Positions 44,203 to 55,682 of a stretch of 64,000 nt of DNA are shown in pieces. Within the stretch, counting starts at the first letter, position 1; each line of letters opens with the position of its first letter. The notes beneath the pieces are model-generated. The model worked only from the letters and a program-made list of their open reading frames with translations. It ran no database searches and had not been told where the DNA came from. Source of the stretch: Enoplosus armatus (Eukaryota; Chordata; Actinopteri; Centrarchiformes; Enoplosidae); the NCBI RefSeq assembly GCF_043641665.1, contig NC_092190.1:11096048-11160047 (forward strand), in the 5' to 3' direction. The position numbers were made by a program, and so were the translations under genes.

Positions 44203-47200
44203 GACCAGCACTGCAAACAAGAGACCGAAAAAGAAGCTGGACTAGGATTAACTCTGCTCTACAACACTGTGATTCCCCAGCCATGCTTGATCCCCGTCAG
44301 CATCACTCAGCTCTCTGAGTCCAGGCCAACCTCGCTAACAGCTCTGGGCCAACTCTACCTTCCCCTCTTCCCTCTCCCTCTCTCTCACTCTGATTCAGCA
44401 GTTGGTGTCTCACCAGGCCTCTCCTTCAGCCAGGGTTTGCATTCTTGACTCTAAGATGTGGAGTTTGGCTTGGGCGATGACATATATTAGTAACATAACA
44501 TAGACCAGTGAATGGGACTTGACAGGTTACCCTGAGAGCATGGCTTTCAAGGTTTCCATATTTCCACTCTGGTATTAACAGAAGGGTTGGGGGAATGGAC
44601 GCTGCTGGGACAGGCATTCCTATAGGCTTTAACCCCTTGCGTTGCTGCAACCCACCGCCGTTTCTGTTTCCATCAGGTCTTGTAAAACAAAACGGGCCGT
44701 TTCAATGCTAATGCGAGGGGGAGGATCTATTAAATACAGCTGTCAATAAATCCCATCGCACGGCCGAGCTCTGTGTGTTTATTGTTCTTTACTAAACGGT
44801 GGCTCCGCTCTTCCAGTCCATGAGAAGGTTTACACCAATTTCACCAGCACTCACATTACTCAGCTCTCACAAAGACACATTGTTTCATTTATTTCATTCA
44901 CACCATCTGATAACACATTTATAGAGGGAATCCTCCATTGTTTAACTGAGACTCTGACGCTTTATGGGCATAATGGGGTGCTAATAAGATTCTAATTTAG
45001 CTATAAATCAATACAGTAGAGTGCATACCTCCCCGGTTTTTCCAGTAGACACGGACCTGCAGCTGGCCATCCTGGTAGAAGGGCGTGCCGACCTCTAGAG
45101 GGCCAGAGGGGCGTTTGGCCATGGTCGAACCAAGAGGGGATATCTCCTCCTTCTTTGACTTGAGAACTGATTTTACTGGGAAGAGAAAGGAGAAATGTTT
45201 CCTGCTGTAGCTAAAACAGTGACTGTGTTGTGGCAAACTCTCCAGCATGGTAACAGAAACAGACAATTATTTCTTTGTAAGATCACAGCAGTTACAACAT
45301 GTCCTTTATGCATGAATGTGGTGTAACTCGATTGGTGCACACAGTGCTAACACTGCCAAGGTTAGAGGTTCAATTCCCTCTAGAGCCACACATGCTTGAA
45401 ATGTACACACTCATAGCACTGAGGCTCAAGTCTGTGCTTCCTAAAACACACAGGAGCTTCGAATGAATGCAGATGTGCTCTCAGCGTACCTTGGCCATTC
45501 CTGCTTTTTTTTTTTTTTTTCAATTCTCACGATTGTTTGCCTGAAGACTCTCAGCAATTTAGGAAAATTCAACCTTGGCTGCGTCAGTTTCAGAGTGAAC
45601 CCTTAACCAATTGGTGTTTTGGCTAAAATTCACCACATGGCATATACAGTATAATAAAACACGATTAAGAGTCTACAGCCGGTGATTTGAGCTAAATGCT
45701 ACCTTGGTCACAATGACAATGCTAACATGCTAATGTTTAGCAGGTCTACCACGTTCATCATCTCAGTTTAGTGTGTTAGCATGCTAACATTTGCAAACAA
45801 AGTACAACTGAGGATGATGAGAATGTCATTAGTTTGGCAGGGATGTGGTCATAAACCCAAATTTGACAAAGTGAAATTTTGACGTGACGGTGGCGCTAGA
45901 TAGTGAAGTGATAACATTCATCCTCAAGAGGGACATGAATGTCTGTGCCAATTGTCATCAATTTCCCCTAAAGCCACATATGTCAACCAAGTCATTAAGG
46001 TACATTGTCTTGGAACAATAAATGTCTTTACAAAAGTTTATGTCAATCCATCAAGTAGACGCTGAGATATTTCACTGGATAACTGAAAACTTTGACCCGC
46101 TGGTGGCGCTTGATGAAAAGTCAGTGGATCGCCAAAATCATGTTTACCGATGTTTACCTGAGTCATTATTCTGGGTGGTGCTGAAGTGGAGAGAAGCCTT
46201 GGAGCTCTTCAGGCGCACCTGTCCCCAGTATGTGACGGCCTGCAGCTCCACAGTGTAACTGCTGTTTTGTTGCAGTCCCTCCAGATCCACCCAGCTCTGA
46301 GCCTGCGACAACAGAAAACACAACGCATGTTGGCACTTTGTCTGTTACCGCACTGTCACTTGAGACTCCTTTCAAAGCCCTGTCATCGTCCCAGCTCAGC
46401 TCTGCCTGGGCCAACCCGGGCCTGTGGGAAAGCCCTGCTTATTAAGAACACATGTGGAGCTGGGGAAGGTATCGTGGCGAGGAGATAGCCTTCAGGGCCA
46501 TGTGAGGGAGCCATGTTATCAGAGCCTCCCAGGGCTTCCTCACTGTGTTTGACTTGCAGCATTCCACCATCAGCGTGAGCTTGATGAGTTCTTGTTATTG
46601 ACTGTGCGTGTTTTGACATTCCTCTACCAGCAGGCTGCTTTCAAAGCCCTGAGGTGCCAAAGTGGAAACCAGTAGTACATGTGTCAATAGGTGTCTGGTG
46701 TCTCCCACCTCTATCTCCTCCGTGCCACATCTGCTATGCATTTCATAAACTAATTCAGGAGAAGACTCTATAGAGGTGTGTGTGGACTGTCTAGACAATC
46801 TGTCTTTCTGCTCGAGTCTCTAATGAAATGCTCTTTGCAGATACCGAGCCACGGCTGTGTGCTATCAGGTCACATGTTACTGGATATATTGTGCAAATGG
46901 CTCACAAAACTTTTAAATGCCAAATGTATTCAGTTATGCGTATAAGAGTCTGTGATTTATGAGGACAGTCAATAATCTAGTCACATGATTTATCTGTAAG
47001 GTCAATTCAATTCACATGTGTCTATTGACCCAATGCTCCAATCTGTGACAGTCCAATCAATACTTGCATACATAATTGTGCAATTTATATGTAGAAGCAA
47101 AAACAACTCATTTGTAATACTATCAAAATATATCTCTGTGGCTTTCTGAGGCGTCCAAGTCAGGAAGTCTAACTTTGTAAGATCTTAGCTTGCCTGTTTG

Positions 47201-50200
47201 TTTAAGCTCTTATAACTGACTTGTATTTATCCTTTCTTTGTGATCGCAAGTGGGGGGCTTTGTCTATGTGACATCCAAGACAAAGGACCATGAAAACTCT
47301 TCTTTCTGGCTGGACCAAATAGTTGAGAATGTTCCAGTATGCAAACTAAACAGTTCCAAGGAATTAACAGCAGGAATCAATGGCATTTTCCTTTAAATGT
47401 GATATTTATGCCATTATTAGGGAATGTTTCTGGGATGTTTTTAGCTTAGTCTTTAGCTTTAGTTTTGTCCTGTTTTACTGAGTCTCCCCTTAGTTTAAAT
47501 CCACTGTATATGTTAATGCAAAAGACAATAATAGGATAGGAATTGTGAGTATAGTTATATAACCACTTGACTTTGAAACTGCTGAGATCTATGATAAAAA
47601 TAAGACAAAAAATAAATAAATAACTTGTACCACTTCAGAAAAAGCTGAATTACACAATCTAAAACCGAGTAGGAGAAAAAAAAAAAAAAAAAGCTATACC
47701 AACTGCAAAAAAATACAAATTGAGATATTCAAGAAACACAGACCTTGAAATCATGATTTATAACTATAAATAGAGCTATTTATCACACATAATGTGTTTT
47801 CTTTCAACGATTAAGGGTTCTTTCATCAGTATAAGGAATCAAAACAATGAAGAACACATTGTATCAATCTGTGTGTGATTGATAGCCTTACAAGTATGTA
47901 TAAATAAATGCAACTCCCTTTCCATGTTTATCCTTTTTTCCACTGCAGGCCTACATGGATATTTACAGTGCTGTATTGAGGCCAGAGGAGAAGATGCTGA
48001 GATAATCCTGGATGCGACCCCGTAGTCTTAGAGACAAGAAAAAGGGAGAGGAACAGAAAGAACACATCACTAAGACAGGGTGAGAAAATTACCCCGTTGG
48101 TGGTCTTTCTCCTTTTCTTCTTGGATGGCACCATCGACTTGGTGGGCACGGTCCAGCTCCAGAACACTTTGTAGTGATGTATGGGGATATCGGGCTCCTC
48201 TGGCAGAGTCCAGTTGAGACGAGCTGTCACCAGGCCTTCGTCGCCCAGCGTCACGTTGGTGACACGCAGACTGGTTGGCCTGGGAGGGGCGGAAGGATCT
48301 GAAGACATAGCAACAACAAGAAACAACACTGTCAGCGGTAACAGATCATCGTACATCTGTAGACATTTAGAGAGGGGGACAAAGAGGGCCTCTGGATCTT
48401 GTATGTGACAAATCTTGCGCCAAAGCAGTTTTCATGCGAGTATAATTTCAGGTTGAATGTGTTACAAGCCAAGACACCTTTCACCACTTGAGGGTTAGCA
48501 TTGCAGTTGAGGAGGGGGACCGGTATGACACTGTGTAAAGTAATTAGTCCTCCATTGACAATCTGCCGTGAGATGTTATGACAGGTGTCATGTCACGCCT
48601 ATGACAGCGTTCGGCAGGACCGAGAGCGCAGGTCAGGGGTTAACAAACACATGCTGCTCACTTTGGCTCCACACTCAACATTCCTGTACTCAAACTAAAG
48701 TGTGTGTGTGTCCAGAGTGAAGCTGGTTCTGAACCTATCGTTTGTGCTGTGACCCGGCCTGCTGCCGGCTGCTGATGTCAGCCTGGTGCAGGAGGAGAGG
48801 CAGGGCCACATGCCAGACACCAGACCAGAGGGAATAGCCCTGTAATGAGAAAATGATTCACGCCACAGCCCTGTTGGCTCTCCTCTCCCCTGCCCTCTCC
48901 CACCTGAAACACATTTAACCCCAGTCCAAAAACACAATCGGACCCATCAGTTCTCCATACCAGCTGATGTTGGCCGTGCAAGATAAATAAGCAGTCAGTT
49001 CTTACAAATTGCCCTAACAAAGTATAGTAGAGCAAAATTGCAATCAGATGATACGGCTGTACTATACAAATAACAATGGCATGACAGAATGGCCAGGAGC
49101 TCGTCAAACCCATGACAGCTCGCATCAATCTATCATCGTTCTGGCACTGATTGGCCTGATTGGAGATCGGTTTCCATCCCTGCAGCAGAATCCTTTTCCC
49201 ACCTGGTGTCTGGTTCTGTCTGACAGCCATCCAGAACGCTCTGGGGACTAAATGTATGACGGAGGATTGACAGGACAGGTCAAAACACACACAGCACCAA
49301 ACACACTAATACCTTTTGCATTTGGCAAAGGTTTTTAGGATTTGGCAGAACATGGAAAGTACTTAGGATGTCTGCCAGTGTTCCACTTCTAAACAACTTC
49401 ACATATATTAATGACTAAATAACACAAAGTTTGGTAACATGTGTTGATGTGCACTGTGCATTACATAAAGTGGCCCACACAGTGCAGAAACTATTTTACA
49501 TTTATACATTACATACACTACAGACACTGAACTCATGGCTGCGGAAGGCTAAACTGGAGGGCACATGGCTCTGCCTCTACATGTCAAACAATCACACTGT
49601 ATCTGATCTGGATCTGATTCAATCTAGACACAACATTATATTCACTAACCTGTAATCCCTGGGAACTGCACAACACCATTGCTTTAACAAATGCCATCTG
49701 CAGCACAGCACTGCAATTTAGTGTCATTCAACATTGAAAGTGCCGGGCCGAGGAGTCGAGCATTAAAAACACAAGATGCCATCAGAGCTTGTTCACTAAT
49801 CTGTGGCAAAGATCTGAAGAGCGCCTCGGTTACGTCACTCCACTCTGGAAGCAAGACAACACTTGCATTCATTTGAAACCTGCAATATCCTGACTAATTC
49901 AGACATATTACATTTTATATGACTGTAAAGAGGGGGAAACCCCATCCTTTGAAGACATAAATGAGATCTTGTTGCAACACAGAAAAGAAATGTTCTGCGC
50001 ACCCCGTCTTTCCTCATTACTCGCATTCTACTTGGCATCGCCATGAATTACCCCTTCCACTTAGCTCACTGGGTTAATGTGTGGAAACTGTGGAGGGGGA
50101 ACACTTATTTACAGTTCAGGTTAACAAGGTAAACGAAAGAATTCAAAGGTTTAATACTGCAATACAGTTTTAAATAAACACAGTTAAGCAGTGTGAATGC

Positions 50201-53200
50201 CATCAGTTAAAAGTGATAAACGTATGGTGGGCTATGTCATATTTCAGTCATAATAACTTTGCTGCTGTATGGAGCTATGGGGTTGAACATCTTAGGAGGG
50301 GATCCGTAAAAATATGTCTTTTAGTCCTCTAAAGAGATGCAAGGTGCAAAGCACAGGTGAATAAAAACAGAATCTTTACAGCTTTTTACAGCAAAACACA
50401 CCATTTCTTTGAGTCAGTGGTAAAGAAAGCTCGGCTGACATGAAAAGGGAATATTCACCACATACACTTGCTTTGTAGGGTCAGATAAGAAGTCAGATCA
50501 GGTCTTAAAACTCCCAAAGGCTCCACCTGTTCCAAGGTCTTAACCATAACAAATGGAGGGCAGTGGGTGTCAAACAGGAACTTAGTCACAAAACAAGGCC
50601 ACACACACACGCACAAGTACATACACACACAGACCTCTGGAGGAGCGGAAGTGCTTGCTGGGCGCAGTGAAGCCGCGGGTCCCGTGGACGTTGACTGCTG
50701 CAACTCTGAACTGGTACCATCTGCTGGCTCTGATGTCGGCCAGTTGGACACGCTCCTCTGCAGTCTGAGGGACAGATGGGGGGAGAGCAAACCACAGGGG
50801 TCAGGGTTCACGTGGGGTCACAGCCCCATGTGAGTTTGCTTGCCACATCAGTCATCTGTGTGTTTCTCTTTGCCAAACTTTCAAAGACACTGTGACTGAG
50901 AGGAATGCGCAACCGTGTGCAAAAGTCTGTCAGCGCAGAGCAGCACTTTCACAGCTGTAGCATGTGGCACGCTGGGACATGTGAAGCTGACATGTCTTAG
51001 TGATATAAATCCCAAATGTCTGATCAAAAGAATCACTTACATAACAACATTTGATGAAAACCTTTTCATCTGACGTGCTTCAGTATTTTGAACGTGTGGT
51101 GTGTAGATTCCTACCTGCGCCACAGTCTCCCACTCGGTGGCATCGTCCTCGCTGGGGTGGATGCCATAATTCCAGCGGCGCTGCACCACATAGAGGACAG
51201 GCTCCACAGAAATGTTGAACTTGGAGGACCAGCGGATCTCCAGCTGACCTGACGGCTGCTCCACAAACACCAGCTCTTTCCTCGGCTTCAGCGGGACCCC
51301 TAAAAGTACGATGGAAGGAAGACGATACCGTGACAGGAGTTAATATCACCGCTGTGTGGAACATTGTAGGTGAACTTCAACATGAAATTTGCTGTTTTCC
51401 TTTCTTGGGTGGAAAGATAAATGACACCATCGGAGTTGGACAGATACAGATTTGAAAATGAGACATGACCTCACTGCAATAGATTTAATACATGCTGTGG
51501 GTCAACAGCATCATCTTTCTACTGTGACAGATTGTGATATTTCCTGGCCAGAGTGGTGTGTTTTAGTAGCTGCGCTTCTTAGTAATGATACACATAGTTT
51601 GCATGTAGGTATGCGAGATGGCGTGCATGACGCCTCTCTCTCTCTCTCAGTGCAGACATACACACATATATGTAAAGTTCATGTGCATCATTGGACTTCA
51701 CATTCATCCTGTCAGGCAAAGCCGATGTGGCCATGTGCAATAAATTAGAGATTTATTAAGTGCAGGACTGGGCCAAATGCTCCGCCAAGTCAGACCGACT
51801 CTCTCAAGTGAATTTATTGCAGTGGAGACGTAGTGAGTTGTTGATTGAGCGCTGGGCACAGTGATAATGAGATGGAGATTGGAAAAGCAAGTTTGGAAGT
51901 ACAGGAGAAGGCTGAAAACATCCCACAGTTCTCAATAAATCACCTAGCACTTCAGACTATTATGTTGGACCTCTTTTCGCAGATGAGCGGCCCACCACTG
52001 CTCCGCATTTATAAACAGCATCAACACGCGCTCAAGGCTACCACGCTTCGTGTCGGTAAACAACATAATCAAGACTGTGTTTTGTATGCAGAGCACTTGA
52101 TCTACTTATATCTCCATTCAGTCTTCGTACAGGGCATGTAAAAGTGATTAATTGATGCATATAAAATCCTGGTAGATGGAGGAGGGTCCTTGAGCCACGT
52201 GCATATGGAGTCATTACTTTCTTTTGTCCCGCTGATAACAGCTTTCTGCATACTAACAGCTGGGGGTCATTGTGCTGTGGTTTCGCAGCTCCACAGTCGA
52301 GTGTGTGTGTGTGTGTGTCTGCGAACAAACGTGTCACATTTCCTGCGCAATAGTGAAGACCAAGGTAACCACAGCATTCCATCTTCTCCCTCTGTCTTAG
52401 CTCATCTTCCCACAAAGTCGCACAAGTACTCCAGCAAAGCACAAACCACACAAAAACGAACCACACACACAACCTCTCTCTTCCGCAATATGTAGGAGGA
52501 CAACGAATACACTTTCTCTCAGCTTGCTCTTTCCAAAGATAACTTTTGGGTCAGATTTGGTCCAAGAATCATACAGCGTTCATTTTTCAATGGCCACACG
52601 CTTCCTCCAACCATGATGTAACTGCTGCTGAAGCACGATCAAGAGTACGGCGTTCATTCATGTCTTAATCATGCCAACAATTACACTCCAGGAATATAAT
52701 TCTCAATACTCACGCACATACTGTCATAATGACTGCTCTAATTACAGGGGTTGAGGAAAACACTACAAATACTGCTTGTAGCAAGGACTTTACCGTAAAC
52801 CGAGTATAGCTGATGGACAAATTAACTAACTGACTTGTTGTGACAGTGTGAGGATAACGCTCACTGAATTTAATTTCATTCTGACGTCTACATTTTTCAC
52901 ATATTCTTTGTTTTAACCAACCCCCACAAGCTCCTTTTCCAGTTCCCCTCACAGTATAGTGTAGGACTGTGCACTGCTTTTGATCAGAAAACACGCCTAA
53001 CAAGTTGGGTTGCATCATATGTGGTGCTATTTCTTCCAAAAAAACAGAGAAAACAAGAGAACTCGAAAGATGAAAATGAAAGACATCGAAGAACCTAATA
53101 AAACACCTTTTTCCACATGTGCAAGGCATATTTTATCTGAGGCACACCTTCGCAAACACATCTTCGAGACGACATTACAGAGCAGTGGCTCTATTGATGT

Positions 53201-53322
53201 AAAAAAAAAATGAAGCTTTGTTACACATCAAAAGCCCAGTGGGGGTCCAGTGTCTCAGAGATCCTGAACACTTAAGTTTTACTCTAACAGGGACATACAC
53301 ATGGGCTGGGGACCCTAACCTG

Positions 53323-53363
<41 letters not shown>

Positions 53364-55682
53364 CTGAGAGTGATCTCAGTGGGGGAAACGCTCCATTTCT
53401 CCCTGCTTGTGTTTGTTAATGGCTTCCAGCATCATGGCTCATCATGGCAAAGACTACGTGCACACTTGTGCACACACAGAAACGATTACGCTCTTCAAAC
53501 CATGAGCAGCTAATTAGACCTTTAACACCGAGGACCGGGACGGGAATTCCATGCAGACTTTCACCAAAATGCTCAGAGTAATTCAGTGTAAATGTAGCGC
53601 TGACGGCGACCCGTCATGAGCTCAGTGTTTGGACTAAATCAGCGGGTAGGCTGCTTGATTCGAAGGTCTCACAGTGCGGTGAATGGTTTTCATTCACTGG
53701 GTCACTGTATTGACATTTTCAAAGTCACGCCTGCTTTCATCTTTCCCCGATTAACTGTTCACCTTTTGAGCATGACATCCACCATGAAGTCCCCTCAGGA
53801 TTTTTCCAAATCAAATATAAATACTAGCATGCTCTTCTGTGTGCACAAGCTCAAAATCACATGCTGCTGCCTATTTCAGCTAAATACAGTACGCACAGTA
53901 AAGCATGCTTACACTTACTGCAGTGTGATTCAAAGCATACAGTTCATCACTACTGCGGTTCAAAGCTTGATTTAGACTCATCTTCCACTGCTCTCACTTC
54001 AACATCTCCCCAACTTTGTTATGGCCTCAGGCTGCTGGCAATTGTGTGCTGATAGTGTATATAATGTAGTTCCAGCTCCCATCTCCAAGTTCAGAGGCTC
54101 TTGGTTCTCTCACATAACGACTCAGCACCCTCAGAACATCAGGCCGCCTTGGGCAGCGCCATTAAACTGTTTTACTGGAGCAAAGATTCCTGGGTACATC
54201 TGTGTCTGTGAAACCCTCAAGCTTATCCAGCAAACTCAAAGACTGAATATATATTCCAATTTACAACAGAACCAGTGTGAGGGATGTGTGGGTGAGGTAC
54301 AATACAAAGAGATGAAATAAAGATTTATGAGTTGTCAAAAATTGTTTAAGATAATCTGCAATTTGCGTCATTGAGATTTAAAATCAGCGTTTGACAGAAG
54401 GGGATTAATTGGTTCGACACTATTTATGTAAACGATGCAAACTGCAGCAGTTAATCACATTAAAAACATGACGTTTGCATTGGACCATTAACAGATATGA
54501 AATGTCATTTATTGAGTAGGATGAATAGAGAGGGGGGGAGTATCCATGATTCAGCTGATGAACCGTGTTAATCTGGTCCCTCTTGGAAACAGTACTAAGC
54601 AATGATTAAATGAAGTGACGAGCTGCTGAGTGCACGGACAATTAAGCAACTTCATCAGTGCAAACAAGCTAACGTTTAGACACAATGTGCATCCATCCTC
54701 CCTTCTACTTCCTCTAATTAATGTTATCATATCATAATGTTTCACATCATAACTTATCAATGCATTTTCATTTAAACCTGCAATAACCGATATTGGCCAC
54801 AAGCTGTGAACACAACACTGCCATATCATCACCTTTTAAGTTGATGTGGCAAACCTGTTGGCAAACAGTTGCTTATTCACACATCCAGCAGTTATGGAGC
54901 AACATCATGGTGAGTAAAAGTACAATATTCACTGTCTCTTTGGTCTCTATCAGGTCCTTGCTGAAGTATTCATTAAACCACACTTGCACCACCAGTGACT
55001 GTACAACCAGGACTGAAATCTTAAGGATTATAGCTTTTAAGAACAATTTGTTGCGTGATGTAAGTTTAGCCTTTAGTATTACCTTTGTAGAGGTTCTTGG
55101 GCAGCTGGCAGGTGTGGCCACAGCCGTTGGAGCAGCACTTTTTCACGGCTGAACACTCTCCATCCTCCTCACAGCTCTCCACGCAGGCCGCTGCAAAGCC
55201 GCTGGCCTTCTCTGGGGCAGGACAGTCGCCTTGCTTCACTCCCTCTACCGACTTGAGGAACTCACAGCTCGTAAGACACTCGTAGTGCTTCTTGGGAAAG
55301 AGGGGCTACGGAGTAGGGGGAGGATGAGGAGGAGAAGGAAAAATATATGTCAGATTACCTTTTAAGACCAACCTGCCCGGCTGGCAGCTCTGTGAGCTAA
55401 CAGGGATTGTCCTGTTTACATTTCAGCTTATGACTCACTGGAGCGGGTGAGGACATTAAACAGCTTTGATTCAGCCTCACAGAGAGTCTCGTTACAGTGC
55501 AGAAAGAGTTACTTCACGCCCCTCTCAAACTTTCCTCTCATTGAATTTTCCCACTAAGTATGAAAAGCTCAAACACTTCTGAGTCTGAGGCGACCACGGT
55601 ATTTGTGGTAGTGACATACCTCGCATAAATCCTGGCACTGGTTTTCCTTCAGGTCCCAGGATTCCTTGCAGGGCTCCAGGCA
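38131..55682 (-). CDS. anos1: Anosmin-1 (Kallmann syndrome 1 protein), 12 exons, first exon missing
   Basis: Anosmin-1 is a secreted, heparan-sulfate-binding matrix protein that guides olfactory and GnRH neuron migration. Exons in transcript order: 55682-55620, 55305-55083, 51299-51115, 50764-50635, 48298-48093, 46302-46158, 45175-45029, 42590-42502, 41351-41180, 40519-40299, 39599-39458 and 38189-38131. They give 593 visible residues, all GT/AG with matching phases. Domains by visible residue: cysteine-rich box 1-36, WAP with eight cysteines about 40-92, FNIII-1 about 99-200, FNIII-2 201-310, FNIII-3 330-450, FNIII-4 455-568, His-rich end (QHHSHHQKP) about 579-587. Landmarks shared with human ANOS1 include [20 protein letters not shown] and [12 protein letters not shown]. 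The human protein has about 86 more N-terminal residues, in exon 1. Which teleost copy (a or b) is not resolved. Confidence 0.95.
38536..38586 (+). repeat. Dispersed repeat fragment shared with 54838-54889
   Basis: The word gttagcaaacagttgc and the flanking 50 bases match 54838-54889 (gttggcaaacagttgc) in the same orientation, including cacacatccagc at the end. The full element is probably longer. Confidence 0.6.
38928..39249. mobile_element. TTAA-ended foldback MITE, copy 2 (complete)
   Basis: The left end TTAAAGGAACAGTGTGACAT is matched by the right end read in reverse, TTAAAGCAATAGTTTGACAT, agreeing at 17 of 20 bases. The element is 322 bases long, non-coding, and lies in an anos1 intron. 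The TTAA ends would fit a piggyBac-type insertion, but this is not proven. Confidence 0.75.
39458..39599 (-). CDS. anos1: anos1 exon 12: FNIII-4, second half
   Basis: Encodes [20 protein letters not shown] and ends [10 protein letters not shown] plus one base. Confidence 0.9.
39600..40298 (-). other. anos1 intron between exons 11 and 12
   Basis: A 0.7-kb intron. An open frame of 159 codons on the minus strand (39592-40071) has no family features and overlaps the exon 12 edge; no other element is seen. Confidence 0.65.
40299..40519 (-). CDS. anos1: anos1 exon 11: FNIII-4, first half
   Basis: Encodes [18 protein letters not shown] and then [20 protein letters not shown], nearly identical to human. 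The acceptor lies 38 bases from a foldback MITE in the preceding intron. Confidence 0.95.
40520..41179 (-). other. anos1 intron between exons 10 and 11
   Basis: A 0.66-kb intron, about three quarters of which is the foldback MITE at 40558-41054. Confidence 0.75.
40558..41054 (+). mobile_element. TTAA-ended foldback MITE, copy 3 (full-length, 497 bases)
   Basis: Begins TTAAAAGGAACAGTTTGACA and ends in ctattccttttag, the inverse of the start. Internal words ctcgctttcttgctgagagt, cagctagcctggctctgtcc and ttaacacgttatatcttgtt tie it to copies 1 and 2. It fills most of the intron upstream of anos1 exon 11. Confidence 0.8.
41180..41351 (-). CDS. anos1: anos1 exon 10: end of FNIII-3 and linker
   Basis: Encodes [19 protein letters not shown] and then a Lys/Arg-rich SKRRSKDES stretch, followed by a less conserved linker ending PGEGG. 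Confidence 0.9.
41352..42501 (-). other. anos1 intron between exons 9 and 10
   Basis: A 1.15-kb intron in which I see no repeat or gene I can support. Confidence 0.65.
42502..42590 (-). CDS. anos1: anos1 exon 9: FNIII-3, middle
   Basis: An 89-base exon encoding [20 protein letters not shown] and a short remainder, matching the human DPTVNRYHVRWFPE segment. Confidence 0.9.
42689..43032 (-). mobile_element. hAT-like MITE in reverse orientation, interrupted by a SINE-like segment
   Basis: 42689-42785 (aagtcctgcattcaaaat, aaaagtactcatt) and 42960-43032 (cttgagtacatttacttgtt ... ccactg) are the two flanks of the element type seen at 33079-33563, reversed. Between them is a segment with the word ggtggttcagtccctgagct and a later cctttagcaagacactgaac, typical of fish tRNA-derived SINEs. 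Confidence 0.55.
44167..44199. repeat. (CA)n microsatellite
   Basis: About sixteen CA units in an anos1 intron. Confidence 0.9.
45029..45175 (-). CDS. anos1: anos1 exon 8: linker and start of FNIII-3
   Basis: Starts with a variable Lys-rich linker ([11 protein letters not shown]) and then the conserved [20 protein letters not shown]. The acceptor is a good ctcttcccag. Confidence 0.9.
45325..45440 (+). mobile_element. tRNA-derived SINE fragment
   Basis: Contains tggtgcacacagtgctaaca and aggttcaattccctc, the latter close to a polymerase III B box. It continues with tagagccacacatgc and cactgaggctcaag, a pattern I know from fish SINEs. It is not an intact tRNA gene. Confidence 0.5.
45667..46143 (-). 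repeat. Interspersed repeat, 'gcatgctaac' family, reverse copy
   Basis: The reverse-complement relative of 14360-14706. It carries tgctaacatgctaatgttta and gttagcatgctaacatt on the left and a segment with two gtggcgct words on the right. Its right edge lies about 15 bases from the donor of anos1 exon 7. Confidence 0.75.
46158..46302 (-). CDS. anos1: anos1 exon 7: FNIII-2, second half
   Basis: Encodes [20 protein letters not shown]. The donor gtaaac lies only about 15 bases before an interspersed repeat that fills the start of the intron. Confidence 0.9.
46303..48092 (-). other. anos1 intron between exons 6 and 7
   Basis: A 1.8-kb intron with a 17-base A run at 47676-47692. No other feature is recognised. 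Confidence 0.65.
48093..48298 (-). CDS. anos1: anos1 exon 6: FNIII-2, first half, with basic patch
   Basis: Encodes [13 protein letters not shown], then [18 protein letters not shown], and ends in the basic stretch KKKRRKTT, a likely heparan-sulfate contact. The exon is 206 bases. Confidence 0.95.
48299..50634 (-). other. anos1 intron between exons 5 and 6
   Basis: A 2.3-kb intron. A minus-strand open frame of 170 codons (48778-49290) has no recognisable domain and no supporting splice pattern. Confidence 0.65.
50635..50764 (-). CDS. anos1: anos1 exon 5: FNIII-1, second half
   Basis: Encodes [19 protein letters not shown], the F/G strands of the first fibronectin domain. The exon is 130 bases and ends in phase 1. 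Confidence 0.95.
50765..51114 (-). other. anos1 intron between exons 4 and 5
   Basis: A short 350-base intron with no repeat or other feature. Confidence 0.75.
51115..51299 (-). CDS. anos1: anos1 exon 4: FNIII-1, first half
   Basis: Encodes the very conserved [15 protein letters not shown] and [15 protein letters not shown] stretch. The exon is 185 bases, phase 2 in and 0 out. Confidence 0.95.
53324..53362. repeat. (CA)n microsatellite
   Basis: About nineteen CA units in an anos1 intron. Confidence 0.9.
54838..54889 (+). repeat. Dispersed repeat fragment shared with 38536-38586
   Basis: Carries ggcaaacagttgc and cacacatccagc, aligned base by base with the copy in the last anos1 intron. It lies about 200 bases from exon 3. 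Confidence 0.6.
55083..55305 (-). CDS. anos1: anos1 exon 3: WAP (four-disulfide core) domain
   Basis: Encodes [16 protein letters not shown], then the WAP core with [18 protein letters not shown] and [12 protein letters not shown]. All eight core cysteines are intact. WAP domains are typical of protease inhibitors; in anosmin-1 this domain contributes to FGF-receptor and urokinase interactions. Confidence 0.95.
55306..55619 (-). other. anos1 intron between exons 2 and 3
   Basis: A 314-base intron with no internal feature. Confidence 0.8.
55620..55682 (-). CDS. anos1: anos1 exon 2: cysteine-rich box
   Basis: A 63-base phase-0 exon encoding [20 protein letters not shown] plus one residue, closely matching the human CLEPCKES segment. 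It has four cysteines. It is the most 5' exon visible. Confidence 0.9.

Larger units (their letters stand above)
42591..45028 (-). other. anos1 intron between exons 8 and 9
   Basis: A 2.4-kb intron with a reverse-oriented hAT-like MITE interrupted by a SINE-like segment (42689-43032) and a CA microsatellite near 44.2 kb. Otherwise no feature is seen. Confidence 0.65.
45176..46157 (-). other. anos1 intron between exons 7 and 8
   Basis: Nearly half of this 0.98-kb intron is the repeat at 45667-46143, and it also has a SINE-like fragment at 45325-45440. Confidence 0.75.
51300..55082 (-). other. anos1 intron between exons 3 and 4
   Basis: A 3.8-kb intron containing a GT tract near 52303-52318, a CA microsatellite at 53324-53362 and a repeat fragment at 54838-54889. 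No gene is seen. Confidence 0.65.

Noticed and set aside
45325..45440. tRNA gene
   Set aside because: A B-box-like word is present, but the segment cannot form a complete cloverleaf and continues like a SINE.
48778..49290. 170-codon minus-strand open frame in an anos1 intron
   Set aside because: Although long for chance, it lies wholly inside an intron, has no recognisable motif and no neighbouring exon pattern.
53175..53363. Open frame rich in Cys-Val repeats
   Set aside because: It is the translation of the CA/TG microsatellite at 53324-53362.
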